Below, piece after piece: positions 51,948-60,936 of a DNA stretch of 64,000 bases. Below the pieces are notes generated by a model that worked only from the letters and a program-made list of their open reading frames with translations, was not told the origin of the DNA and did not search any database. The position numbers were made by a program, and so were the translations under genes. This DNA comes from VAXT01 sp963698015 (GTDB taxonomy: Bacteria > Actinomycetota > Thermoleophilia > Gaiellales > Gaiellaceae): positions 1,178,001 through 1,242,000 of the forward strand of contig OY969109.1 in assembly GCA_963698015.1 (NCBI GenBank), given 5' to 3'. Numbering within the stretch: the first letter of the stretch is position 1; each line of letters opens with the position of its first letter.

Positions 51948-52833
51948 TTAGGCGGCGTACCGCGCTCGTATGCGTTCGCGCCGGACCTCGGGTGGGCTCA
52001 GCTTGAGCGGCACCATGCCCCGCGCCGCCCCGGCCATCAGGTACACGCACGCGAGGCCCGCCCACTCCTCGTAACGCGCGAGGATCCTGGCCGTGTCGTC
52101 CGGCTCGACCCAACGGCCCTCGATCGCAGAGCAGATCTTGAGCAGCCCGAGGTCGCCGACGATCCCGCGGTCGTAGCGGCCGAGCCCTGCCGTCCAGACC
52201 ATGCCCACCGAGTACGGGCCGATGCCGCGCTCGCGCTCGAGCCTGGCGGCAGCCGCGTCGGCCGGCAGACGCCTGAGGCGCTCCGGGTCGAAGGTGCGGC
52301 AGATCCGGACGAGCGCAGTCGCCTTCCGCGCGGGTAGACCGAACCCCTGGAGCTGGGCCGGAGCGAGGCCGGCGAAGTGGTGGGGCAGGGGCGGTGTGAC
52401 GAGCCTATCGATGCGTTCCGTCGTCGCGTGCAGGAGCCGCCACTCGATCGAGCGCGCCTCGCGCGAGGTGATCAGCTGGCTGACGATCGCCCGCAGGAGC
52501 GCGTGTGTGACGGTCGCCGTGCGGATCGGGCGCAGGCCGCGGAGGTGGCGGATCGGCCCGGCGAGCAGCTCGTCGTCGCGGAAGCGCTCGAGGAACGCGC
52601 TGTGGTCGTCGTCGGCGCCGAGGACGAAGCGCAGCTGCTCGATGCCGGCGTCGGTCTCGGCGTGTAGGACGAGCGCTCCGTCGGAGAGCTGGCGTGCTCC
52701 GGCGCGCTTGCCGCCGGCGAGCAGGCAGGTCAGGACGCCGTTGCCGAACCGACGCGTCGGGATCAGATGCGCGCCGGCCGGATAGCGCGAGCGAGTAGGG
52801 CCCGCGGGGCCTGATCGTCCGCTCGACGGTCAC
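51948..52833 (-). CDS. AlkA-like DNA-3-methyladenine glycosylase, HhH-GPD family (one frameshift as read)
   Basis: Base-excision glycosylase of about 294 residues after one extra base near 52781-52793 is removed. GTG start (VTVERTIRPRGPYSL), then YPAGAHLIPTRRFGNGVL in the second frame. TATVTHALLRAIVSQLI and the helix-hairpin-helix ERERGIGPYSVGMVW are followed by the catalytic Asp in IVGDLGL. Likely removes alkylated bases. Upstream of proC on the same strand, 10 bases apart. Confidence 0.85.
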
Positions 52834-52933
52834 GCCTCCACCCTACGCTCCTCGACGGCCGGGCCTGTTCCCGCAGTCGGTCCGCGTGCTCCTTCGTGAT
52901 CAAGTTCTGCGTCTGCACGTCGACTGGATACAT
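52763..52933 (-). CDS. Small ORF divergent from the MarR gene
   Basis: 56 residues as read, starting MYPVDVQTQNLITKEHADRL. It has a GGGGGC ribosome site and a strong promoter (TTGACG, 17, TACCTT at 52983-53005) whose -35 lies in the MarR palindrome. Its end runs over the start of the glycosylase gene in another frame, so a shorter product or a frame error is possible. Short actinobacterial proteins with this kind of N-terminus occur, but I know no function. Confidence 0.45.
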   Translation of the reverse strand: MYPVDVQTQNLITKEHADRLREQARPSRSVGWRRDRRADDQAPRALLARAIRPARI

Positions 52934-52955
52934 TGGTCGCCCCCTTCGAGGTGAA

Positions 52956-53009
52956 GTATCTTGAGATCGAACTATCAGGAAGGTAACAGGCGAATCGCTT
53001 GACGTCAAG
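52956..53009. promoter_or_regulatory. Bidirectional promoter with two MarR-like boxes
   Basis: Perfect palindrome CTTGACGTCAAG (52998-53009) and a second imperfect site TATCTTGAGATCGAACTA (about 52957-52974). Plus strand: -35 TTGAGA (52961-52966), 17 bases, -10 TAACAG (52984-52989). Minus strand: -35 TTGACG in the palindrome, 17 bases, -10 TACCTT. MarR bound to the palindrome would block the minus promoter directly. Confidence 0.6.
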
Positions 53010-53027
53010 AGTTTTTTCATCAAGACT

Positions 53028-53567
53028 GTGACCATGAAGAAGGTCGAGGAACGGGACCACATCGACGAATGGCTGGAGAAGGCCTGGCTCCAGGACATCC
53101 CGAATCTCGATCTCGCGGTCGAGGGAATCGTCGACCGCATGAGCGGGCTCACTCGTCGCTTCAAGCGGAGCCTCAACGACGTGCTGGCCGAGCATGGGCT
53201 GACGTTCGAGGAATGGGACGTCTTGGGGGCCCTCCGGCGCGCCGGCCCTCCGTTCAGGCGCTCGGCGGGTGAGCTCGCGAAGTTCTCCGAGCTCTCGAGC
53301 GGGGCGATGACGAATCGGCTCGACCGGCTCGAGAAGGCCGGCTTCGTCAAGCGCCTGCCCGATCCGGACGACCGCCGCGGCGTGCTCATCGAGCTGACGG
53401 AAGCGGGCGGGACCAAGTGGCTCGAGTCGACCGGTACCGAGGCCGAGCGCGAGGCGCTGATCGCGGCGGCTCTGACGAAGACGGAGAAGGAGCAGTTGAA
53501 CGCCTTGCTCCGCCGGCTGATGCTCGAGTTCGAGCGGCGCGAAGGCGGCGAGTCGAAGAAGCCGTAG
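53028..53567 (+). CDS. MarR-family transcriptional regulator
   Basis: 179 residues from GTG 53028 (ATG 53034 also possible). Helical N-terminus, then winged helix with LTFEEWDVLGALRRAG, ELAKFSELSSGAMTNRLDRLEKAGFVKRLPDPDDRRGVLIELTEAG, typical MarR wing DDRRG. It probably controls itself and the divergent small ORF through the two boxes upstream. A VOC-family gene follows 13 bases later and may be a target. Confidence 0.92.
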   Translation: MTMKKVEERDHIDEWLEKAWLQDIPNLDLAVEGIVDRMSGLTRRFKRSLNDVLAEHGLTFEEWDVLGALRRAGPPFRRSAGELAKFSELSSGAMTNRLDRLEKAGFVKRLPDPDDRRGVLIELTEAGGTKWLESTGTEAEREALIAAALTKTEKEQLNALLRRLMLEFERREGGESKKP

Positions 53568-53580
53568 TACCGTTTCCGGC

Positions 53581-54066
53581 ATGAGCCAGCTCGACCCGGC
53601 GGTCGACATCGGCCATGTCCATCTGAAGGTCGCCGACCTCGAGCGCGCGATCGGCTTCTACCGCGACGTGCTCGGCTTCGATCTCATGCAGCAGATGGGC
53701 GACCAGGCCGCGTTCCTGTCGGCGGGCGGCTACCACCATCACATCGGCCTCAACACGTGGGAGTCGAAAGGCGGGTCGCCTGCGCCGCCCGGGACGACGG
53801 GGCTCTACCACGTCGCGATCCGCTACCCGAATCGCGCAGCCCTGGCCGACGCGTTGAAGCGCCTCGTCGACGCTCGCGTGCCGATCTCGGGCGCCTCCGA
53901 TCACGGAGTGAGCGAGGCGATCTACCTCAACGACCCGGACGGCAACGGCATCGAGCTGTACCGCGACCGGCCGCGCGAGGAGTGGCCGGTGGCCCCCGAC
54001 GGCGAGGGCGTGGCCATGGTCTCGATCCCGCTCGACCTCGAGGCGCTGCTCGCCGAGGCGCGCTGA
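53581..54066 (+). CDS. VOC-superfamily (glyoxalase/extradiol dioxygenase-like) protein
   Basis: 161 residues, two beta-alpha-beta-beta-beta modules. Metal-ligand candidates: His in IGHVHLKVADL, His in GLYHVAIRYP and Glu in GNGIELYRDRP; GYHHHIGLN is also typical. Resembles catechol-2,3-dioxygenase-like VOC proteins (CatE-type); the substrate is not known. Follows the MarR gene, a common pair for handling aromatic or reactive electrophiles. Ends TGATG with the next small gene. Confidence 0.9.
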   Translation: MSQLDPAVDIGHVHLKVADLERAIGFYRDVLGFDLMQQMGDQAAFLSAGGYHHHIGLNTWESKGGSPAPPGTTGLYHVAIRYPNRAALADALKRLVDARVPISGASDHGVSEAIYLNDPDGNGIELYRDRPREEWPVAPDGEGVAMVSIPLDLEALLAEAR

Positions 54067-54299
54067 TGGCGAAAGGCTACGCGGAGGGCCCCGCGGCGGA
54101 GGAGGCCGAGCGCCGGCGCGACGAGCTCGAGCGCCGGAGTGGCGAACCGGAGCCGGTGCAGCGGCTCGCGGTCTACGGGTCGACCGAGGACGAGCCCGAA
54201 GCGCACTTCATCGCTTGGCGCGACGACGTCGATCCCGACGAGCTGTTCGCGTCCGGGAGGGCCTGGGGCCTGAACGTCGTGCGCGTCCCCGACCGTTGA
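54066..54299 (+). CDS. Hypothetical small protein
   Basis: 77 residues, ATG sharing one base with the VOC stop. Highly charged N-terminus (AAEEAERRRDELERRSGEPE), then VYGSTEDEPEAHFIAWRDDVD and a hydrophobic C-terminus WGLNVVRVPD. No known motif. Coupled to the VOC gene, so probably expressed with it. Confidence 0.65.
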   Translation: MAKGYAEGPAAEEAERRRDELERRSGEPEPVQRLAVYGSTEDEPEAHFIAWRDDVDPDELFASGRAWGLNVVRVPDR

Positions 54300-54300
54300 C

Positions 54301-54518
54301 TTAAGCAGAACGCGCAGCGAGCGGGCGATCTATCCGCTGCTCAGCCGCCTGCGCCGCGACGGGCTCGTCGAGACGACGTGGCGAGAGTCGACGTCAGGCC
54401 CGCCGAGGCGCTACCAATCGGGGTCGCGGGCCTGATCGTGCTGATCTTGATCCCGCTCCTTACGACTGGCTATCTGGCCCACAGGCTCCGCCACCACCGA
54501 GCCGGCGCGACGGCCTGA
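54301..54518 (+). pseudogene. Remnants of a PadR regulator and of a membrane protein
   Basis: One frame (54301-54435) reads SERAIYPLLSRLRRDGLVETTWRE followed by TSGPPRRY, the recognition helix and wing of a PadR-family regulator, without start or C-terminus. A second frame (to 54518) reads LIVLILIPLLTTGYLAHRLR, the last membrane helix of some protein. The two are abutted near 54415, as if a deletion had fused the ends of two genes. No intact copy is in the window. Confidence 0.6.
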
Positions 54519-54547
54519 AGAAGGCTGCTATACCTCCCACAGAGGCG

Positions 54548-56384
<1,837 letters not shown>

Positions 56385-56385
<1 letters not shown>

Positions 56386-56552
56386 TGTTCCAGAGGTGGC
56401 TCGACAGGTTTGTCGAGATGCTACGAGGGAGCTCCCGGGAGCCGGACGATCTCGCGCTCGGCACGAAGCGTCCCGGCGATTTCATCGAGCCTGAAGAGGG
56501 CGAGGAGCTGATCCTGCCGAACCCGCACGATGAGGACGAGGAGTCGCAGTGA
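56385..56552 (+). CDS. 55-residue acidic protein encoded between korA and korB
   Basis: ATG shares its first base with the korA stop (TGATG), and the TGA overlaps the korB GTG (GTGA), so all three are translationally coupled. The sequence begins MFQRWLDRFVEMLRG (an amphipathic helix), continues PDDLALGTKRPGDFIEPEEG and ends in an acidic HDEDEESQ tail. No cysteines, so it is not a ferredoxin. I do not recognise the family. Confidence 0.78.
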
Positions 56553-57565
56553 GCGAGAACGGCGGCAACGGGAAGCTGGTCCAGCTGACCGCGAAGGACT
56601 TCAAGTCCGACCAGGAGGTGCGCTGGTGCCCGGGCTGCGGGGACTACGCGATCCTCGCCGCGGTGCAGTCGTTCATGCCCGAGCTCGGCCTGCCGCGCGA
56701 GAAGATCGTCTTCATCTCCGGGATCGGCTGCGCCGCGCGCTTCCCGTACTACATGCAGACATACGGGCTGCACTCGATCCACGGGCGGGCGCCTGCGATC
56801 GCGACCGGCCTCTCCACGTCCCGTCCGGACCTGTCCGTCTGGGTCGTGACCGGCGACGGTGACGCGCTCTCGATCGGCGGCAACCACCTGATCCACGTGC
56901 TGCGCCGGAACGTGAACGTGAAGATCCTGCTCTTCAACAACCAGATCTACGGGCTGACGAAGGGGCAATACTCGCCGACCTCGCCGCTCGGGACGCGCAA
57001 CAAATCGACGCCGATGGGCTCGCTCGACTACCCGTTCAACCCGGTCTCGATCGCGCTCGGCGCGGAGGCGACCTTCGTCGCGCGCTCGATCGACACGGAC
57101 AAGAAGCACCTGACCGAGGTGCTGCGGCGGGCGGCGAACCACAAGGGGTCGGCGCTCGTCGAGATCTACCAGAACTGCAACGTCTACAACGACGGCGCCT
57201 TCGACGCGGTCAAGGAGGAGACGGAGAACCAGATCCGCCTCGAGCACGGGCAGCCGATCCGCTTCGGTGCAGAGGACGAGCGCGGCGTGAAGCTCCGGGT
57301 CGATGGCTCGTGCGAGTTGGTTTCCTCAGACGAGGGCGACCTGCTCGTCCACGACGAGCATCAGGAGGTCGGGTCACTCGCGTTCGCCCTGTCGCGGATC
57401 TCGCACACCCCGCACGGCCCGACGCCGATCGGGATCTTCCGGGACGTCGAGCGCCCGGTCTACGACGAGCTGATGTCCGGGCAGCTGGAGACGGCTACGG
57501 CGGAGCGCGGAGCGGGCGACCTGAAGTCGCTCATCCACGCCGGCGACACCTGGGTCGTCCACTAG
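56549..57565 (+). CDS. korB: 2-oxoacid:ferredoxin oxidoreductase beta subunit, KorB type
   Basis: 338 residues, GTG start. Thiamine diphosphate-binding subunit with RWCPGCGDYAIL (Cys27, Cys30 of the 4Fe-4S site), SGIGCAARFPYYMQTYG, and the TPP motif GDGDALSIGGNHLIH ... LLFNNQIYGLTKGQYSPTS. Makes or splits a 2-oxoacid with reduced ferredoxin and CoA. The lack of an 8-iron ferredoxin domain is as in the mycobacterial KorAB. Last gene of korA-small ORF-korB. Confidence 0.96.
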   Translation: MSENGGNGKLVQLTAKDFKSDQEVRWCPGCGDYAILAAVQSFMPELGLPREKIVFISGIGCAARFPYYMQTYGLHSIHGRAPAIATGLSTSRPDLSVWVVTGDGDALSIGGNHLIHVLRRNVNVKILLFNNQIYGLTKGQYSPTSPLGTRNKSTPMGSLDYPFNPVSIALGAEATFVARSIDTDKKHLTEVLRRAANHKGSALVEIYQNCNVYNDGAFDAVKEETENQIRLEHGQPIRFGAEDERGVKLRVDGSCELVSSDEGDLLVHDEHQEVGSLAFALSRISHTPHGPTPIGIFRDVERPVYDELMSGQLETATAERGAGDLKSLIHAGDTWVVH

Positions 57566-57646
57566 TCGCCTGTCGTCGGGCTCACGCCGTCAGACCAGAG
57601 GCGCCGCGCCCCGGCGAGCTGGTCATGCGGTCGGGAGAGGAGATTC

Positions 57647-57835
57647 TTAAGGAGCGGACTTCTCGAGCTGAATTTCCGAGATCAGCTGCTCGACGTCCTT
57701 GACTTCGAGAAGTCGGCGCTGGTGCTCGTAGTGGGCTCGCCTGGCATCCGCTCGCCTGCGCTCCGGCGTCTTGCCGTCGCCGAGGTCGAGGACTTCGGGT
57801 GGCTCGGGTGCTCGATGTCGTCTCAGTCGGAGCAC
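57647..57835 (-). CDS. Possible small protein downstream of the pilin array
   Basis: 62 residues from GTG 57835. Arg-rich start, then KTPERRRADARRAHYEHQRR and a helical LLEVKDVEQLISEIQLEKSAP, with amphipathic spacing. Same strand as the pilins, 100 bases beyond the last. No known motif and no clear ribosome site. The rest of 57566-57934 holds nothing that I can support. Confidence 0.35.
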   Translation of the reverse strand: MLRLRRHRAPEPPEVLDLGDGKTPERRRADARRAHYEHQRRLLEVKDVEQLISEIQLEKSAP

Positions 57836-57934
57836 GGCTGCACTCTCCGGGGTGGTCGGCGTGGGCCGCCAGCGCCTGTGGTTACCTGTCGCTACGCAGT
57901 ATCGGTGAACTCGGCGGCGCCGAGTATCCCCCGA

Positions 57935-58090
57935 TCAGGTGAGGTAGCCGGCCAAGCGCGTCAGGGCGCCTGTGCTCGCGGCAGTGACCAGGGCAAATGC
58001 TGAGAGGCAGAAGATCGTGAGGACTGAGAGCGTCCTCGCGTACTCCGTCATCGTCGGGCCGCCTTCGAGGTGGAGCTCGCTGTTTCGCAT
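57935..58090 (-). CDS. Flp-type pilin-like protein, divergent copy
   Basis: 51 residues. Begins MRNSELHLEGGPTMTEYART; the prepilin-peptidase site GxxxxEY is kept as G-PTMT-EY, then a hydrophobic helix LSVLTIFCLSAFALVTAAS. The ending GALTRLAGYLT matches the other four copies (TRVAGYIT). It lacks the KLYNWLTRED leader of the others, so it is the most decayed or specialised member. Confidence 0.75.
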   Translation of the reverse strand: MRNSELHLEGGPTMTEYARTLSVLTIFCLSAFALVTAASTGALTRLAGYLT

Positions 58091-58168
58091 GGTGGGACCA
58101 TCGGCCGATCGCACCGGCACGCGGATCCCCTCGTGGCGTGATCCGCGTACCGCAAAGCGGTCGGCCGG

Positions 58169-58330
58169 CTAGTGGATGTAGCCCGCGATCGTCAGGACCC
58201 TCTTCCCGATGCTGGTCGAGAGATAGAGGAGCGCTGTAGTGGACGCGAGAGTGATGATTGTGAGGACGAGGCCGTACTCGGCCATCGTCTGCCCGTCTTC
58301 ACGAGCCAGCCGGTTGTAGAGCTTGCGCAT
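58169..58330 (-). CDS. Flp-type pilin, variant copy
   Basis: 53 residues. Leader MRKLYNRLARED, processing site GQTMAEY, then LVLTIITLASTTALLYLSTS and end VLTIAGYIH. Type IVb (Flp/Tad) prepilin layout: short leader cut after Gly, Glu+5 and Tyr+6, single helix. The helix differs strongly from the three near-identical copies. Ribosome site GGAGG 10 bases upstream. Confidence 0.88.
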   Translation of the reverse strand: MRKLYNRLAREDGQTMAEYGLVLTIITLASTTALLYLSTSIGKRVLTIAGYIH

Positions 58331-58426
58331 TGGGTGCAGACCTCCTGGACGATTTCGGCGCCGGACGAGCGCCGGTGGTTGGCCAGTCCTTTCATCGGCC
58401 AGGAGCGGGTCGAACGTCATCCCCCG

Positions 58427-58482
58427 CGAAAGTGAAAAGAGAAGCGGCGCGGCTCGGAAACGAGTGTTCCAAGCCACGCCGC
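58427..58482 (-). terminator. Intrinsic terminator after the third pilin copy
   Basis: On the minus strand a long stem (GCGGCGTGGCTTGGAA paired with TTCCGAGCCGCGCCGC, two mismatches) is followed by TTCTCTTTT. It separates the pilin at 58503 from the one at 58169. Confidence 0.75.
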
Positions 58483-58502
58483 CAGGTCTTGCGGGGGCTC
58501 GA

Positions 58503-58664
58503 CTACGTGATGTAGCCGGCGACGCGGGTCAGCGCGTTCGTGATGTTGCCCGAGAGCAGGGCAAGAGCGCCGAAGACCGCAATCGTGACGACGGCGAGGA
58601 CGACTGCGTACTCGGCCATCGTCTGCCCGTCTTCACGGGTGAGCCAGTTGTAGAGCTTCTGCAT
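58503..58664 (-). CDS. Flp-type pilin
   Basis: 53 residues: MQKLYNWLTREDGQTMAEYA then VVLAVVTIAVFGALALLSGN and ITNALTRVAGYIT. Same class III prepilin layout. It differs from the next copy only at EYA/EYG and VVT/VIT. Ribosome site GGAGG 9 bases before the ATG. Confidence 0.92.
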   Translation of the reverse strand: MQKLYNWLTREDGQTMAEYAVVLAVVTIAVFGALALLSGNITNALTRVAGYIT

Positions 58665-58781
58665 CGGAGCAGACCTCCAGGTCGAAACGACGCCGACGGA
58701 CGCGTCTGGTTGGACCCCGGTGTCATCGGCTCGATTGGGAGCGCGTGAGATCCCTCTGCGAGGTGATCCCGGCTACGCCGA

Positions 58782-58823
58782 AGTGGAAGGGCGTGGCCGG
58801 AATCAGCGATCCCAGGCCACGCC
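58782..58823 (-). terminator. Stem-loop after the fourth pilin copy
   Basis: GGCGTGGCC/GGCCACGCC stem of 9 bp (58790-58798 with 58815-58823), followed on the minus strand by CTTCCACTT, a weak T-tract. Same GGCGTGGC core as the other two pilin terminators. Confidence 0.55.
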
Positions 58824-58841
58824 TCAGACGTTCGAGCTCGA

Positions 58842-59003
58842 CTACGTGATGTAGCCGGCGACGCGGGTCAGCGCGTTCGTGATGTTGCCCGAGAGCAGGG
58901 CAAGAGCGCCGAAGACCGCAATCGTGATGACGGCGAGGACGACGCCGTACTCGGCCATCGTCTGCCCGTCTTCACGGGTGAGCCAGTTGTAGAGCTTCTG
59001 CAT
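58842..59003 (-). CDS. Flp-type pilin
   Basis: 53 residues: leader MQKLYNWLTRED, site GQTMAEY, helix GVVLAVITIAVFGALALLSG, end NITNALTRVAGYIT. Nearly identical in DNA and protein to the copies on either side, including about 60 bases upstream of the ATG, so the unit was duplicated with its 5' region. Confidence 0.92.
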   Translation of the reverse strand: MQKLYNWLTREDGQTMAEYGVVLAVITIAVFGALALLSGNITNALTRVAGYIT

Positions 59004-59116
59004 CGGAGCAGACCTCCATGGTCGAAACGACGCTGACGGACGCGTCTGGTTGGCTCCCATTTCATCGGCCGCCGAAGAGCCGTTCGTATCCCCCTGGGTG
59101 GTGATATCGGCTACGC

Positions 59117-59162
59117 AAAAAAGAACGGCGTGGCTCGGATCAGGCGATCCAGGCCACGCCGT
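59117..59162 (-). terminator. Intrinsic terminator after the first pilin copy
   Basis: Perfect 10-bp stem ACGGCGTGGC/GCCACGCCGT (59153-59162 with 59125-59134) followed on the minus strand by TTCTTTTTT. A textbook terminator. Confidence 0.85.
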
Positions 59163-59184
59163 CAGGTCACACGGGTGCGGACTG

Positions 59185-59346
59185 CTACGTGATGTAGCCG
59201 GCGACGCGGGTCACAGCGTTGACGATGTTGCCCGAGAGCAGGGCAAGCGCGCCGAAGACCGCGATCGTGATGACGGCGAGGACGACGCCGTACTCGGCCA
59301 TCGTCTGCCCGTCTTCACGGGTGAGCCAGTTGTAGAGCTTCTGCAT
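59185..59346 (-). CDS. Flp-type pilin, first of the array
   Basis: 53 residues: MQKLYNWLTREDGQTMAEYG, VVLAVITIAVFGALALLSGN and IVNAVTRVAGYIT. The furthest upstream of five tandem copies. The tail differs slightly (IVNAV for ITNAL). No tadA, rcpA or prepilin peptidase gene is in the window, so assembly must rely on genes elsewhere. Confidence 0.92.
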   Translation of the reverse strand: MQKLYNWLTREDGQTMAEYGVVLAVITIAVFGALALLSGNIVNAVTRVAGYIT

Positions 59347-59462
59347 CGGTGCAGACCTCCATCGACGATCGGTACGGGAAGGGCACCGCACCGACAATTG
59401 CGTTTGGTGGCAACATCGACCGTCCGCAGAGCCCGGTTCATCCCTCACCTGAGCGTTCCATT

Positions 59463-59496
59463 TCTCAAGACAAAGCCCGCCTCGAGGGGCGGGCTC
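59463..59496 (-). terminator. Intrinsic terminator of the DUF1326-glutaredoxin-BolA operon
   Basis: AGCCCGCC/GGCGGGCT stem (59474-59495) followed on the minus strand by TTTGTCTT. It lies 115 bases after the DUF1326 stop and before the pilin array, closing the upstream operon. The remaining bases of 59347-59610 hold no supported gene and should contain the first pilin promoter. Confidence 0.75.
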
Positions 59497-59610
59497 TGTG
59501 GGAGCGAGGCTGAGGGAGGGGGAGATAGCCGTCGTCCTGTGCCGTCCAGTCAAACTCCCGCGCATGTGCAGGGCGTTTGCGATCTCTGAAGATTCGGTAA
59601 GGGTTCGGGC

Positions 59611-60216
59611 TCAGCCTGAGTAGTCGAAGTTCGCGGCGTACCCGCACACGCCCGCGTACTCGAAGCGGAGCAGCGCGTCGTCGACGCTGAGCTCGCCGGC
59701 GACGATCTCCTCTCCTGGCTGTTCGTGGCCCGGGATCACGCAGGTGATCGTCTCGGCGCCTTCGTAGGGGCCTGAGACGCGGACCGTGACCACGTCGCGC
59801 ACCCTGAACCATTGCCGGCGCAGGGTGTGGTCGAGCTCGATCTGGGCCGGCTGCACGCCGAGGAGGTGGCTCGGCTTCCACGCCCACGGGAAGTGCTCCA
59901 GCTGCTCCCCGGCGACGCGGCCTGCCCAGATCTCCTCGAGCACCCGGTGCTGCTCCGGGGTGCCACGCTCGTCGAGAAAGAGGATCCAGCTCCACGGGGA
60001 GCCCTCCTCGTCGTCGCTGTAGCGCGTCCCCAGCACGACTCGGAGGTCGGAGAGGTCGAGGCCGTCGGCTTCTCCGTCGACGATCTGCCAGCACAGGGCG
60101 CCTTCGCAGATCCCGTGCGTCGATCGTCCTCCCGGGACGCCGTCGATGCGTCTACACGGGCAAGGGGCGTCGCAGTTGCACGACTCGACGTACGTGCCGG
60201 CGACGCGCCAGCTCAC
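59611..60216 (-). CDS. DUF1326 family protein
   Basis: 201 residues, GTG start overlapping the glutaredoxin stop (GTGA). Signature ESCNCDAPCPCRR near the N-terminus, with two further Cys (HGICEGALCW), then PWSWILFLDERGTPEQH and HTLRRQWFRVRD. The cysteine cluster suggests metal or thiol binding, but the family has no assigned function. Third gene of a BolA-glutaredoxin-DUF1326 operon. Confidence 0.85.
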   Translation of the reverse strand: MSWRVAGTYVESCNCDAPCPCRRIDGVPGGRSTHGICEGALCWQIVDGEADGLDLSDLRVVLGTRYSDDEEGSPWSWILFLDERGTPEQHRVLEEIWAGRVAGEQLEHFPWAWKPSHLLGVQPAQIELDHTLRRQWFRVRDVVTVRVSGPYEGAETITCVIPGHEQPGEEIVAGELSVDDALLRFEYAGVCGYAANFDYSG

Positions 60217-60578
60217 GCTGCGTCGAGTGCGATCACACGCTCGGCCCGCTCGTCGCGGTAGCCCTCGCCGAGCGCGTCGGTGAGCGTCTGCTCGAGAGCA
60301 CCGGTCGCCGCCAGCTCCTCGACGATGTCCGCGCCGCCGACCAGCTCGCCCTTGACGAAGACCTGAGGGATCGTCGGCCAGCCGGACAGGCTCGAGAGCT
60401 CCTGGCGGAAACGTGGATCGGGGAGGATGTCGACGGCCGTGACGGGCGCGCCCGCGGTGCGCAGCGCCGAGAGGGCGCGCTGCGAGTTGCCGCACGCGAC
60501 GAAGCTCGGCGTTCCCTTCATGAAGAGCGCCACCGGCTCGGTCTCGATGATCTCGCTGATCTGGTCTCGGAGAGTCAT
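60213..60578 (-). CDS. Monothiol glutaredoxin (Grx4-like), with CGNS active site
   Basis: 121 residues. Iron-sulfur-type glutaredoxin: PVALFMKGTPSFVACGNSQR, VTAVDILPDPRFRQEL, GWPTIPQVFVKGELVGGADI. The active site is CGNS where the family usually has CGFS. Such proteins bind a 2Fe-2S cluster with a BolA partner, and here bolA is directly upstream with an ATGA overlap. About 15 extra residues at the C-terminus. Confidence 0.93.
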   Translation of the reverse strand: MTLRDQISEIIETEPVALFMKGTPSFVACGNSQRALSALRTAGAPVTAVDILPDPRFRQELSSLSGWPTIPQVFVKGELVGGADIVEELAATGALEQTLTDALGEGYRDERAERVIALDAA

Positions 60579-60808
60579 GTTGTTCCTTTCGTCTTGATGC
60601 GGAGCTCGTGGATCGAGCCGTCTGCGAGCGGCGCGGCGAGCGCGTCGTAGACCAGGCGGTGCTGATCGACGAGGGAGAGCCCGGCGAACTGCGGGGTCGC
60701 CACGGTCACCTGGAAGTGGTCGCCGCCGCCGGTGCGGTCGACGACGGCAAGCTCCGTGGCGTCCGGGAACGCCTGCTCGAGGAGCGTCTGGAGCGGTTCT
60801 GTCGCCAC
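60575..60808 (-). CDS. BolA-family protein
   Basis: 77 residues from GTG 60808. Class II KH-like fold with LEQAFPDATELAVVDRTGGG, DHFQVTVATPQFAGLSLVDQ, HRLVYDALAAPLADGSIHEL. The conserved His in DHFQV and HRLVY could ligate a shared Fe-S cluster with the glutaredoxin encoded next. The region upstream (60809-60936) carries its promoter; no other gene is seen there. Confidence 0.9.
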   Translation of the reverse strand: MATEPLQTLLEQAFPDATELAVVDRTGGGDHFQVTVATPQFAGLSLVDQHRLVYDALAAPLADGSIHELRIKTKGTT

Positions 60809-60936
60809 GCTTCGGATCGTAGCCTTCGTGGTTCGTTGCGGTTTTGGCTCTGTCTCGTGACCCACGTATGCGCTGTTCGCCAATAGGCTCGCATTGGGGA
60901 GGAGGCCAGGGACACCTCGGCAAGGCGCGTGTACAT

